In this document: positions 34,985 through 43,038 of the stretch, piece after piece
How the letters are laid out: each line of letters begins with the position of its first letter
Position numbering within the stretch: the first letter of the stretch is position 1
NCBI GenBank assembly: GCA_900771335.1
Contig: CAAGNP010000032.1
Span: 1 to 59,985, forward strand
Reading direction: 5' to 3'
Length of the DNA stretch: 59,985 bases
From: Rikenellaceae bacterium
GTDB taxonomy: Bacteria > Bacteroidota > Bacteroidia > Bacteroidales > UBA932
Notes under the pieces: generated by a model
What the model saw: the letters and a program-made list of their open reading frames with translations, nothing else
What the model was told of the DNA's origin: nothing
Databases searched by the model: none
Translations under genes and position numbers: made by a program

Positions 34985-35857
34985 TTATTTTTGAATAGGT
35001 TCTACATTGTAACCTGCTTGCTTTAAAAGGGTAATCATCCCCTTTTCACCAGGGAGATGTCCTGATCCAACAACAAACAAAGAGGATTGTGCTGGAACAA
35101 GCTCCACAATCTGCTTTTTCCAATTTTGGTTTCGCACAGATACAAGAGCGTCATATTCATAACTGGTCATCTGCTCCTTGAACACATCCCATAATGCATC
35201 AAGATTCTGTGACTTGTAAACCGCTGTAAGCTCAGTCATCAGCTCTTTGGAATTGCCGACCCTGGCCATCTCCAGTAAGGCATCAGCCTGCTCTTCAAGG
35301 GAACTTCCATAAAGGAGATTCATCTGGTACTCCATGGTTTCAAGTCCGCCAACGCTCTTTCCCTTGCTTGCTGCCAATGTCTGCATATATTTGTCCATGC
35401 CGGTCATTGATGCTATGTCGGGAATAATATCCATAAGAATCCTGTTCTGCACAGTAACCATTATGGTCATGGGTTTCATTGCAGAAAACATCTGCAGCTC
35501 TGCCCCAACGGTCTCCTTCAGATATTTATCCAATAACTCTTTTTCTTCCACGCTGAACAATGACAGCAAAGCAGTATCTGTAGGCATCATCATCATTTTC
35601 TGCATATTCTGCATCTGTGTCTGGGTCATCTCTCCCATTTTCACCATGTCAAACTCACCAATCACATAATCCACTTCTTCAAAAGCCTCCATCAGACCGG
35701 GAATGGAATCACAATAGGTAAACGGAACTGCATGATGGGTACCCAAAATATAAGAAGGTTTCTCAATTCCTCTTCCCGATATTTTCCAGAGGAGTTGGGC
35801 ATTGGCAGATTGCGCTGCAAGCAGCACAAAGACTATAATTGCAAACAAACGTCTCAT
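34985..35857 (-). CDS. TraB/GumN-family exported protein
   Basis: A 290-residue protein with a signal peptide (IIVFVLLAAQSANAQ) and the family's N-terminal signature LLWKISGRGIEKPSYILGTHH. Further matches are EVDYVIGEFDM, then a helical middle part and the C-terminal VVGSGHLPGEKGMITLLKQAG. TraB/GumN (PF01963) proteins resemble erythromycin-esterase/ChaN-like and Tiki proteases and keep paired GxxH and E residues; a protease role is plausible but unproven here. I use the ATG at 35857 rather than the upstream GTG. It is the last gene of a minus-strand set with a membrane protein and an ECF sigma factor. Confidence 0.85.
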   Translation of the reverse strand: MRRLFAIIVFVLLAAQSANAQLLWKISGRGIEKPSYILGTHHAVPFTYCDSIPGLMEAFEEVDYVIGEFDMVKMGEMTQTQMQNMQKMMMMPTDTALLSLFSVEEKELLDKYLKETVGAELQMFSAMKPMTIMVTVQNRILMDIIPDIASMTGMDKYMQTLAASKGKSVGGLETMEYQMNLLYGSSLEEQADALLEMARVGNSKELMTELTAVYKSQNLDALWDVFKEQMTSYEYDALVSVRNQNWKKQIVELVPAQSSLFVVGSGHLPGEKGMITLLKQAGYNVEPIQK

Positions 35858-35866
35858 ATCCACTAT

Positions 35867-36457
35867 TTATTTGTCAATATCATTGGAGATTTCATCCAAA
35901 ATGCCCAGTGCCTTCTTTTCTGCACGCAGATGGATAAAACTCATAATTACCAAATAGCCAACCAAAAGGAAAATACCTTTAGCGGAGTTTATTGGGTGTA
36001 CACGGAAAAATTCCCACACAAAGGCACCTATCCACACGTAACCTACTATAACTGAAAGTAGAGTAGTTTTTGAAAGAGAGCCCTTAAGCGCTTTCAATTG
36101 GGTATGGAACTCCTTTATATCACCATTGAAATCCAGTGTTCTGGATTGCTGGAACTTCTTGTATGCATATAGTCCCACCTCTATTATGCACGCAACAATT
36201 GAGAATACCACTGACCATTGGGCCATTCCGTAGTCTGTTGCCTGCTTGGAGATCAGCCAACCTCCCAACACTATCCATGCAACCATTGGGACCCAAATGG
36301 CGTGACGGTTATATTTCTCCATTTTTTCTCTGGCACAAGAGCGGAGAATACCATCTGTAACAATATTCTGCTCATCCAATCTCCTGGAAAGGATACTGAA
36401 CTGCTCCTGCATCTGCTTCAGTTCCTGAGATAGTTCAAAATTATCTTTGTTGTTCAT
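35867..36457 (-). CDS. Membrane protein of unknown function, candidate sigma regulator
   Basis: A 196-residue protein that I cannot name. Residues 1-45 form a predicted coiled coil (ELSQELKQMQEQFSILSRRL). Then come two membrane helices (WVPMVAWIVLGGWLIS and WSVVFSIVACIIEVGLYAY), a cytoplasmic loop, and two more helices (LSVIVGYVWIGAFVW, GIFLLVGYLVIMSFI). It ends in a charged tail. It lies 22 bp after the ECF sigma gene and 9 bp before the TraB-like gene. The N-terminal helical part plus membrane anchoring would suit an anti-sigma role, though it is not of the FecR or zinc-binding type. The assignment is positional. Confidence 0.68.
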   Translation of the reverse strand: MNNKDNFELSQELKQMQEQFSILSRRLDEQNIVTDGILRSCAREKMEKYNRHAIWVPMVAWIVLGGWLISKQATDYGMAQWSVVFSIVACIIEVGLYAYKKFQQSRTLDFNGDIKEFHTQLKALKGSLSKTTLLSVIVGYVWIGAFVWEFFRVHPINSAKGIFLLVGYLVIMSFIHLRAEKKALGILDEISNDIDK

Positions 36458-36479
36458 TTTGCTCTGTTTTTTGAAGGTT

Positions 36480-36953
36480 TTACATTTGTTTGAGTTTCTC
36501 CCTTATTCTTACCAGCTTTACGGAAACATTGTTTGCTGTTATTCCCAGGATAGCCCCAATCTCATCATAGCTCATATTCTCAAGCCACATAAGGATGATG
36601 CTCCTGTCAATGAATCCCAGCTTGTTGATCCTGTTGTAGAGCTGCTTTATCTGTAAGGAATCATCATCGGTATCCTCATACAGATTGAAGCTTACATCCA
36701 ACGGCAAGGTTGGAATTTCCTTTTTCTTCTTTTTGGTGTAATTGATACAGGTATTCAGGCTCACCTTCCATATCCAGGTGCTCAGGTGCTTCTCCCCCTC
36801 AAAAGACTTGAGGCCGTTCCAGATATTTATAAGTATATCCTGGAACAAATCATTCACCTGCTCCGTATCCTTGGAGAACATATAGCAGACCGTGTAGATC
36901 CTCCTTTTGTTCTCCCTCACAATTCGCGCAAATTCTTTTTCGTTGTTATCCAT
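36480..36953 (-). CDS. ECF RNA polymerase sigma factor
   Basis: A 157-residue sigma-70-family factor. Region 2 has FARIVRENKRRIYTVCYMF and VNDLFQDILINIWNGLKSF, with HLSTWIWKVSLNTCINYTKK. Region 4 has LGFIDRSIILMWLENMSYDE and the HTH IGAILGITANNVSVKLVRIR. It is the first gene of a three-gene minus-strand unit. The leader holds an inverted repeat GGTTTGTT/AACAAACC (36968-36975 with 36989-36996) and a short palindrome CTACAGTGTAG at 37007-37017 that could be operator sites. No FecR-type gene is adjacent. Confidence 0.92.
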   Translation of the reverse strand: MDNNEKEFARIVRENKRRIYTVCYMFSKDTEQVNDLFQDILINIWNGLKSFEGEKHLSTWIWKVSLNTCINYTKKKKKEIPTLPLDVSFNLYEDTDDDSLQIKQLYNRINKLGFIDRSIILMWLENMSYDEIGAILGITANNVSVKLVRIREKLKQM

Positions 36954-37039
36954 AAATCAGGTTATCAGGTTTGTTTTCTACGTTAAACAACAAACCATTC
37001 AAAAAACTACAGTGTAGGGGCAAAATTAATCTAAATATT

Positions 37040-37047
37040 TATCTTTG
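37040..37047 (+). promoter_or_regulatory. Candidate -7 promoter element
   Basis: TATCTTTG matches TAnnTTTG and lies 18 bp upstream of the lipoprotein start at 37066. The -33 side is not clear. Confidence 0.5.
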
Positions 37048-37065
37048 TTTGAAAATAGTCTTGAT

Positions 37066-37737
37066 ATGAAGCAGTTTATACCTCTATTGATGTTTGTAAT
37101 ACTTTCATGTAATTCCTCTCGGAATGTGGATGAAGTATTGAAAGATGTGTGGAAAAAGGATCAGGATATCAGATATACAATGATGGCTTTGACTAAGGCA
37201 GTGACAGTGGAGGGTAGGACAGATTTAATAGACTCGCTTTTATCTGCAAGTGAACAGATGGAAGAGATCGATGCCAATAATATGAAGGTGGTGGATAAAA
37301 TTCTCAATAAAGGACTACCTGCTGATCTTACAGATGAATCTTACAAAACTATCTGGATCGTTATTGACCATTCTACCCTCGAAAAACAATTGAAGTATCT
37401 TCCGGTCATTGAGAAAATGGCACTTTCAGGCAAAGTTGATATGGATGAATATGCTGTGTTGTATGACAGAATATTAATGAAACAAAATCTTCCACAACGT
37501 TATGGAACGCAATCAGTGCAGTTCGGAAATCAAGACTCTGTATCACTATATATATGGCCGGTAGAAAATCACAATTCACTTGATTCTATCAGGGAGTCTG
37601 TAGGCATGTCTACAATAGATGAGTATCTTAAAGATCTTTCTGAGGCTACAGGTGTTGAGGCAAAATACGATTATACACTCTCTATAGACCAAATCAATCA
37701 ATTAAGGGGGGACGATACACACCTGCAAGAAAATTAG
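37066..37737 (+). CDS. Lipoprotein of unknown function, DUF6624-like
   Basis: A 223-residue lipoprotein. The signal peptide MKQFIPLLMFVILSC ends in a lipobox with Cys15. The body is helical, with VWKKDQDIRYTMMALTKAV and a C-terminal segment LMKQNLPQRYGTQSVQF and IDEYLKDLSEATG, which resembles DUF6624 proteins. The ATG at 37066 is used because it starts the signal peptide; the frame opens 21 bp earlier. It stands alone, divergent from the sigma operon across 112 bp and convergent with the HigA-like gene across 39 bp. The role is unknown. Confidence 0.72.
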   Translation: MKQFIPLLMFVILSCNSSRNVDEVLKDVWKKDQDIRYTMMALTKAVTVEGRTDLIDSLLSASEQMEEIDANNMKVVDKILNKGLPADLTDESYKTIWIVIDHSTLEKQLKYLPVIEKMALSGKVDMDEYAVLYDRILMKQNLPQRYGTQSVQFGNQDSVSLYIWPVENHNSLDSIRESVGMSTIDEYLKDLSEATGVEAKYDYTLSIDQINQLRGDDTHLQEN

Positions 37738-37776
37738 CAGAGATGTGTATTTTGTTTATGGTGCAAATAGTGGCTT

Positions 37777-38127
37777 TTAGGGTTCGCTGAGATAACGTTG
37801 GACGGTTTGTTGTGAGTACCCTAAGGCTGTTGGTTTGGTAATTTTTATACTCATACCGAGAGCCGCGACCATTCTGTAAAATACGGCAACGCTTGGGATA
37901 ATCACACCGTTTTCGATGCGTGAGATGTAGGATTTGGTTGTATTGGTGCGCTTTGCCAATTCAGCTTGTGATACTTTCGCATTCTTTCTGGCATCTCTAA
38001 GTATTAGCCCTGTATAATATGCATAAGCATCATCCTCAAACTTCAAGCGCTCAGGAGTACCTTCTTTTCCATATCTTGCATCCAATACTGCATCATAATC
38101 CTGTATCATATTTTCTCTTGTAGTCAT
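37777..38127 (-). CDS. HigA-like antitoxin, XRE-family HTH
   Basis: A 116-residue DNA-binding antitoxin. Residues about 1-45 form a helical toxin-binding part (RLKFEDDAYAYYTGLILRDA). The XRE HTH follows with VSQAELAKRTNTTKSYISRI and ENGVIIPSVAVFYRMVAALG. The gene follows a HigB-type toxin gene on the same strand, and the original toxin stop would have been at 38093-38095, inside this gene, which is the overlap expected for a coupled pair. The toxin is broken, so this is an orphan antitoxin. It may still bind the operator upstream of the toxin and repress the locus. Confidence 0.9.
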   Translation of the reverse strand: MTTRENMIQDYDAVLDARYGKEGTPERLKFEDDAYAYYTGLILRDARKNAKVSQAELAKRTNTTKSYISRIENGVIIPSVAVFYRMVAALGMSIKITKPTALGYSQQTVQRYLSEP

Positions 38128-38387
38128 AATATTCCTCCCTTATTTTGAGCGCCATATTTATCTCACTGACAGGCGTCTTTTGTGTAAAATACGCGATAAA
38201 TATTCCCGTTGTATTCTGTTCTTAATTCATATAACCCATCTCGTATATGTTTTACAAACTTTGAGGGTAATCTGTCCTGAGTTTTCAATAATACAAGACC
38301 ATAATCCACTTTCTCCCTTTCTTTGGCTGTCAACTTCGCCATAAAATCGCTAAAATATCTGCCAAATGTAACAATCCCACGTTTCAT
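38093..38387 (-). pseudogene. HigB/RelE-type toxin gene inactivated by an internal deletion
   Basis: The frame from 38387 reads MKRGIVTFGRYFSDFMAKLT and goes on to DRLPSKFVKHIRDGLYELR, TEYNGNIYRVF, the first two thirds of a HigB-type RelE/ParE-family toxin. It then hits an early stop at 38163 after 74 codons. In the next frame the bases downstream read TQKTPVSEINMALKIREEYY and continue DYKRKYDTGL to a stop at 38093-38095, which is the normal C terminus. The missing part is the strand containing the usual FNGFQKK segment, so roughly 50-60 bp are gone and the frame is shifted. The toxin should be inactive. Confidence 0.82.
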
Positions 38388-38403
38388 GGTGCAAATATAT
38401 AGA

Positions 38404-38429
38404 AAAAGTTTCAAGATGTTGAAACTTTT
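38404..38429. promoter_or_regulatory. Candidate operator of the HigBA locus
   Basis: AAAAGTTTCAA-GATG-TTGAAACTTTT, a perfect inverted repeat with 11-bp arms, 17 bp upstream of the toxin start. On the minus strand TATATTTG, a -7 type element, lies between it and the start codon. The layout suits autorepression by the antitoxin. Confidence 0.68.
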
Positions 38430-38449
38430 GTGTGCGAATTCTCCATACT

Positions 38450-38556
38450 GCAATTCACCTTTCCATTAGCAGGCCTTGGATGCACATCTGACGGGGGTGT
38501 ATGGAAAGGTGCGGCTAGGTGTGTCTGTGAGTAGGGTAGATGGAAAGGTGAATTGC
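38450..38556. repeat. 17-bp inverted repeat enclosing 73 bp
   Basis: GCAATTCACCTTTCCAT (38450-38466) is repeated in perfect inverse orientation at 38540-38556. A shorter ATGGAAAGGTG occurs in the enclosed segment. No coding sequence is seen. It could be a small hairpin-type mobile repeat or a transcript-stabilising hairpin. Confidence 0.65.
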
Positions 38557-38625
38557 ATGACGGCCGACACTGGATTCCGGAGACAGAGTCCGTCATACAA
38601 CAATACGGGACTTCGGGAGTGGTGT

Positions 38626-38746
38626 GTGGCGGAGATAATGTGTCCGGAAGGCCTAAGCACCCGCGCTTGATAGCGGGAGGGGCCCGCACCGAAGGTGTGG
38701 GAGGGGATGAGCGTAGCGAATGCCTGGAGGACTTTATCTCCGCCAC
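38626..38746 (-). repeat. Hairpin element A (about 120 bp), 3' of aroK
   Basis: The ends GTGGCGGAGATAA (38626-38638) and TTATCTCCGCCAC (38734-38746) are perfect inverted repeats. Further in, GTCC/GGAC and AGGC/GCCT can also pair. The inner sequence, with CCCGCTATC-AGCGCGGG and TTCGCTACGCTCA (minus strand), is shared with element B at 45635 and half element C. Strand is given as the reading direction from aroK, whose stop lies 36 bp away. The 38388-38782 gap otherwise holds only the operator and the 17-bp inverted repeat. Confidence 0.72.
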
Positions 38747-38782
38747 CTAACGGACGGAGTCTTGTGAGAGCAGAAAGCTTGC

Positions 38783-39340
38783 CTACAAGAAGTAGGTTTT
38801 GCGGGCAAGGCGGGTGTAGAGAGGAGTGCGCTCTTTGTAGAGCTTCTCGATGCGTGCAAGGAGGGCATCTCCGCTCTCGCCGCCAAGCATTGGTCTGCCG
38901 GCAGCTTCTGCCTGCTGTGACAGTCGCTTCTTGATCACCTCAATGTCGGTGTGGATATACATGCAATAGGTGAATCTTGAAATAAGTTCGGCACACTCCG
39001 GATTGGTGACTATACCACCGCCCAAAGACAATACCATAGTGCATCCGCGTGTAGCAACAGGGGCATCATCGGCAGTAGCTTCAGGGGTGAAGGGTGGAAG
39101 GTCTTCAAGTGTCTCAGGATGCTGGGTAATGTGGTCCTCCAGAATATCCTGCAAATAGTTGAGTTCCTTCTCACGGAAACCGGCCTCTCCGGCTGCTTCA
39201 AAGATCTCAGAGATGGTCTTGCCCTCTTTCTCCTCGATATATGCATCAAGATCGATAAACGGACATTTGATGGACTGTGCAAGCTGTTTGCCAATGGTGG
39301 TTTTACCAGCACCCATAAAACCTATCAATGAGATAATCAT
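38783..39340 (-). CDS. aroK: Shikimate kinase
   Basis: AroK phosphorylates shikimate with ATP in the chorismate pathway. The 185-residue protein starts MIISLIGFMGAGKTTIGKQL, with the P-loop GFMGAGKTT. It continues with the shikimate-binding DLDAYIEEKEGKTISEIF and FREKE, then LSLGGGIVTNPE. The lid region is shown by RPMLGGESGD. A loop of about 25 residues before the GGG motif (LEDLPPFTPEATADDAPVAT) is longer than in E. coli AroK. It is 20 bp downstream of the topoisomerase gene on the same strand and directly upstream of hairpin element A. Confidence 0.94.
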   Translation of the reverse strand: MIISLIGFMGAGKTTIGKQLAQSIKCPFIDLDAYIEEKEGKTISEIFEAAGEAGFREKELNYLQDILEDHITQHPETLEDLPPFTPEATADDAPVATRGCTMVLSLGGGIVTNPECAELISRFTYCMYIHTDIEVIKKRLSQQAEAAGRPMLGGESGDALLARIEKLYKERTPLYTRLARKTYFL

Positions 39341-39360
39341 AATTAGCCTCCCTTTTTAGT

Positions 39361-42117
39361 TTAGAATAGAGTCAACTCCTCTCCGTCAATATTGAAATCT
39401 ATAGATGAACCTGGGCTGAAGCTCTCAGCCGATCCTTTCTTGTCAGAATCAGATACCTCTTCAATATCGGAGGTGAAGTTCTCCTCATTTATATCTTCAG
39501 AATCGAGCATCATATCCTCTGCATCAAATGCAGGTGCATCTTTTTCAAGTGGTTCGATAAACTCAATGGTAGCAACCTCTGATGCAGCAGCCCTCTTACC
39601 TTTGGCTTTGAAACCTTTCACTGCGATAAACTCATCTGCATCGATAATCTCCGGCTCTTTCTCTTTCTTGCCGTTCTGGACAAAAGTCACTTTAACTTGA
39701 GGATATGGATCCTCAGAGATATCTACAAGACGGGCACCGGCTGTCTCAGCGATAAAGAGCTGGACATTGTTGTCGCTGACCTCGAAGACAAATCTCTTGA
39801 TGTAATAAGCCTTCACAGAATTGTCCCAATAGATGGCTGTGTAGACTTTTTCACCATCAAACTTCTCCACTTTCATCAGATCACCCTGATATTTGTTGAA
39901 CAGGTCAAGATTTGTGGTATAGAATGTACCGTCCTTACAGATGGCAAGGATGTTCTCTTTCCCTTTGAAACTGCCAAGAAGCTCACCGCGTCCATCCTCA
40001 TTGAGTCTGTTGATATCCCAGTCAAACCACATCTGTTTCCCTCCGATGGTGGAGATGCCTGCAGATTTGAGAGCTATCTTCTGGATAGAATACTTGGTCA
40101 CAATGTTACCCATAGAGCCTCTGTTCTTGATGGCAAGGGGAGAGAAGTCGAAATCGAAGATGAGTTTCTTCAATTTTGGTTTTGGTCTGAGATAGATTCT
40201 CAGTGTCTCAGCCTCACCGTTGGAGTTGGATGTGAACCAGAGGACAGATGAACCCTCTTTCCCTTTGGTAAGATTGTACCATTTGTCTTTTGTCACACCG
40301 GTGACAGCAAATCGTTTTGCGTATGCGATACCACCTTTGCCATCTTTATAAATGGCATTGTAGATGGTTCTGTTGTCTGATTTGTTGAATACAGCCACGT
40401 GGATAATATTCCTGTCCACGAAAATCTTGTCGGCCACCTTCTTGATGATGTATCGGCCATCTTTGGTGAATACGATTACCTCATCAATATCCGAGCAGTC
40501 GCAGATATACTCTGCATCCTCGATCTTCTTCTGTGACAGACCGATGAAGCCTTCAGCCTTGTTGGCGTAGAGTTTGGCATTGTTAACCACCACTCTCTTG
40601 ATCTCAATATTCTCAAAAGAGGTAAGGGTGGTCTTGCGTGGATATGCCGCACCATATTTCTTCTTCAAGTTCTCAAAGTATGCGATACAGTAATCCACCA
40701 GGTGTTCCAGATGGTGTTGGAGCGCCTTCTCCTGAGCCTCAATCTTCTTGATCTTCTCGTTCACAGCCTTGACATCGAAGCGTGAGATTTTGCGAACAGG
40801 CTTCTCTACAAGTTTATTGATGTCCTCTTTGGTGATAGGCTGGCGGAAGAGGTGCTGATATTCAAGCATACCCTGGTATACATCCTTGAGCTGTTTCTCC
40901 CAAGTGGATGCATTGTTCTCAAGTATCTTGTATACCTTCTCTTCGAAGAAAATCTTTTCGAGTGAAGTGTAGTGCCAATCCTGTTCAAGCTCTCCGAGTT
41001 TGATCTCGAGTTCCCTCTTGAGGAGCTCTTTGGTGTGCTCGGTGTTGTAGCGTAGAATAGTATCCACTCCGAGGAATTGTGGCTTGTTGTCCTGAATCAC
41101 GCAACAGTTGGGGGAGATGGATACCTCGCAGCTGGTGCATGCGTATAGCGCGTCAATAGTCTTGTCAGGTGATATGTCGTTGTGTAGTGTGATGACGATC
41201 TCAGCATTTTCTGCTGTATTGTCATCCACCTTCTTGATCTTGATTTTACCTTTGTCATTGGCCTTGATGATCGAATCGATGATATCGGCAGTGGTTACGC
41301 CGAATGGGATCTGATTGATAACCAAGGTGTTTTTGTTGAGCTTCTCGATCTGGGCCCTAACCCTAACCCTTCCGCCGCGAAGACCTCTGTTGTATGCAGA
41401 GACATCTGCAAGGCCTCCGGTAGGGAAATCTGGGTACAACTCAAACTCTTCCCCTTTCAGGTGGGCTATCGATGCGTCGATAAGCTCGTTGAAGTTGTGG
41501 GGGAGGATTTTGCAGGCCAGGCCTACGGCAATACCTTCAGAGCCCTGGGCCAGCAGGAGCGGGAACTTGACAGGAAGGTTGACAGGTTCGCGGTTACGTC
41601 CGTCGTATGAGGGGACAAATTCGGTGGTCTTGTCGTTGTATGCCACCTCTTTGGCAAACTCGCTGAGGCGAGCCTCAATATAACGGCCTGCCGCTGCAGC
41701 ATCTCCTGTAAGGATGTTTCCCCAGTTACCCTGGCACTCCACGAGGAGCTCTTTCTGACCAATCTGCACCAGTGCATCCTTTATGGAGGCATCACCGTGC
41801 GGGTGGTATTTCATGGCGTCGCCGACGATACTTGCCACTTTGTTGAAGCGGCCATCGTCGCACTGTTTCATGGCGTGAAGGATACGTCTCTGAACAGGTT
41901 TCAATCCATCCTCGATATGGGGCACTGCCCTTTCGAGGATAACATAAGAGGCATAGTCGAGGAACCAGTCTTTGTACATTCCCGACAGTTTGTATTTCTT
42001 CTCTCCGTCATTTATGAGTTTGTCGAACTTTCCGGGCTCGGCAGCCGCTACTGCCTCACCACCCGATATTTCATCCAATTCCTCTTTCCCGTTCAAATCT
42101 TTATCCTCTGTGCTCAT
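39361..42117 (-). CDS. parC: DNA topoisomerase IV / gyrase A-type subunit
   Basis: The 918-residue breakage-reunion subunit of a type IIA topoisomerase. The N-terminal part has SYVILERAVPHIEDGLKPVQ, then MKYHPHGDASIKDAL and the catalytic tyrosine region AAGRYIEARLSEFA. It also has FPLLLAQGSEGIAVGLACKI and DFPTGG. The C-terminal part is beta-pinwheel-like (DEVIVFTKDGRYIIKKV, GGIAYAKRFAVTGV) but I see no canonical GyrA box, and the tail is acidic with Ser. That, and its divergence from usual GyrA, points to topoisomerase IV ParC. A ParE partner is not in the window. Confidence 0.88.
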   Translation of the reverse strand: MSTEDKDLNGKEELDEISGGEAVAAAEPGKFDKLINDGEKKYKLSGMYKDWFLDYASYVILERAVPHIEDGLKPVQRRILHAMKQCDDGRFNKVASIVGDAMKYHPHGDASIKDALVQIGQKELLVECQGNWGNILTGDAAAAGRYIEARLSEFAKEVAYNDKTTEFVPSYDGRNREPVNLPVKFPLLLAQGSEGIAVGLACKILPHNFNELIDASIAHLKGEEFELYPDFPTGGLADVSAYNRGLRGGRVRVRAQIEKLNKNTLVINQIPFGVTTADIIDSIIKANDKGKIKIKKVDDNTAENAEIVITLHNDISPDKTIDALYACTSCEVSISPNCCVIQDNKPQFLGVDTILRYNTEHTKELLKRELEIKLGELEQDWHYTSLEKIFFEEKVYKILENNASTWEKQLKDVYQGMLEYQHLFRQPITKEDINKLVEKPVRKISRFDVKAVNEKIKKIEAQEKALQHHLEHLVDYCIAYFENLKKKYGAAYPRKTTLTSFENIEIKRVVVNNAKLYANKAEGFIGLSQKKIEDAEYICDCSDIDEVIVFTKDGRYIIKKVADKIFVDRNIIHVAVFNKSDNRTIYNAIYKDGKGGIAYAKRFAVTGVTKDKWYNLTKGKEGSSVLWFTSNSNGEAETLRIYLRPKPKLKKLIFDFDFSPLAIKNRGSMGNIVTKYSIQKIALKSAGISTIGGKQMWFDWDINRLNEDGRGELLGSFKGKENILAICKDGTFYTTNLDLFNKYQGDLMKVEKFDGEKVYTAIYWDNSVKAYYIKRFVFEVSDNNVQLFIAETAGARLVDISEDPYPQVKVTFVQNGKKEKEPEIIDADEFIAVKGFKAKGKRAAASEVATIEFIEPLEKDAPAFDAEDMMLDSEDINEENFTSDIEEVSDSDKKGSAESFSPGSSIDFNIDGEELTLF

Positions 42118-42135
42118 ATCTATACCGTTTTAAAA

Positions 42136-43032
42136 TTAAAGGATGTAACCGAAACTTTTCAGTTTTCTCTTGTCTTCCCTCCAGTTAGGGTTCACTTTCA
42201 CAAATGTCTGAAGGAATACCTTCTTCTCGAAGAACTCCTCCATATCTTTTCTCGCCTCCATGCCCACTTTTTTGAGGGATGCACCTTTGGAACCGATGAT
42301 GATACCTTTTTGTGAATCTCTCATCACATTGATCACCGCCTGGATATCGTATCTCTCCGGCCCCTCCTTGAACTCTTCGATCACCACCTCTGTGCAGTAG
42401 GGGATCTCCTTTGAGTAGTTGAGGAGGATCTTCTCACGGATAATCTCCGATGCGAAGAAGCGTAGGTTCTTGTCGGTAAATGTGTCTTTGTCGTACCATG
42501 CTTCATTGATAGGGAGAAGCTCCACTATCCTGTTGAAGATGGCATCGAGATTGAATTTCTCTATAGCGGATGCGATGAATACATCGGCTTTAGGGATCTC
42601 CTTTTTCCAGTATTCAGCGAGTTTGAGTACCTCCTCCTGAGTACTGATATCTATTTTGTTTATCACCACGATGACAGGGCAGTCAATCATATTGAGCTTC
42701 TCTACATACTCCCTGTTCTTGTCGCTCTTCTCTACCACATCGGTGATGTACAGGATGATGTCTGCATCTCCGATAGCTGTCTCCACGAAGTGCATCATGC
42801 TCTCCTGGAGTTTGTAGGATGGGCGTAGAATACCAGGGGTATCCGAGTAGACGATCTGATAGTTGTCCCCATTCACAATACCCATGATTCTGTGTCTTGT
42901 AGTTTGGGCTTTGGATGTGACTATAGAGAGTCTCTCCCCTACAAGGGCATTCATCAAGGTGGATTTGCCTACATTGGGATTACCGATGATGTTTACAAAT
43001 CCCGATCTGTGTGGTGTGTGGCTGTTACTCAT
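42136..43032 (-). CDS. era: GTPase Era
   Basis: Era is a GTPase with a KH domain that binds the 3' end of 16S rRNA and aids 30S assembly. The 298-residue protein has G1 GNPNVGKSTLMN, the switch region with TTRHRIMGI, G3 DTPG, G4 NKID and G5 SAIEKFN. The C-terminal KH domain contains IIGSKGASLKKVGMEARKD and ends in KVNPNWREDKRKL. Length and order are typical. It lies 6 bp downstream of the pseudouridine synthase gene and 18 bp before the topoisomerase gene, all on the minus strand. Confidence 0.96.
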   Translation of the reverse strand: MSNSHTPHRSGFVNIIGNPNVGKSTLMNALVGERLSIVTSKAQTTRHRIMGIVNGDNYQIVYSDTPGILRPSYKLQESMMHFVETAIGDADIILYITDVVEKSDKNREYVEKLNMIDCPVIVVINKIDISTQEEVLKLAEYWKKEIPKADVFIASAIEKFNLDAIFNRIVELLPINEAWYDKDTFTDKNLRFFASEIIREKILLNYSKEIPYCTEVVIEEFKEGPERYDIQAVINVMRDSQKGIIIGSKGASLKKVGMEARKDMEEFFEKKVFLQTFVKVNPNWREDKRKLKSFGYIL

Positions 43033-43038
43033 AGTCTT

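Noticed and set aside
37007..37017. CTACAGTGTAG palindrome as a BlaI-type operator
   Set aside because: The 1-bp centre does not fit known BlaI spacing and no BlaI gene is adjacent. It is mentioned only with the sigma gene.
38411..38934. Several 60-110 codon frames around the hairpin element region
   Set aside because: They follow the palindromes on both strands and have no coding character.
41355..41380. CCCTAACCCTAACCC, like a eukaryotic telomere repeat
   Set aside because: It lies inside the topoisomerase gene and encodes alternating Arg and Val on the minus strand; chance codon use.
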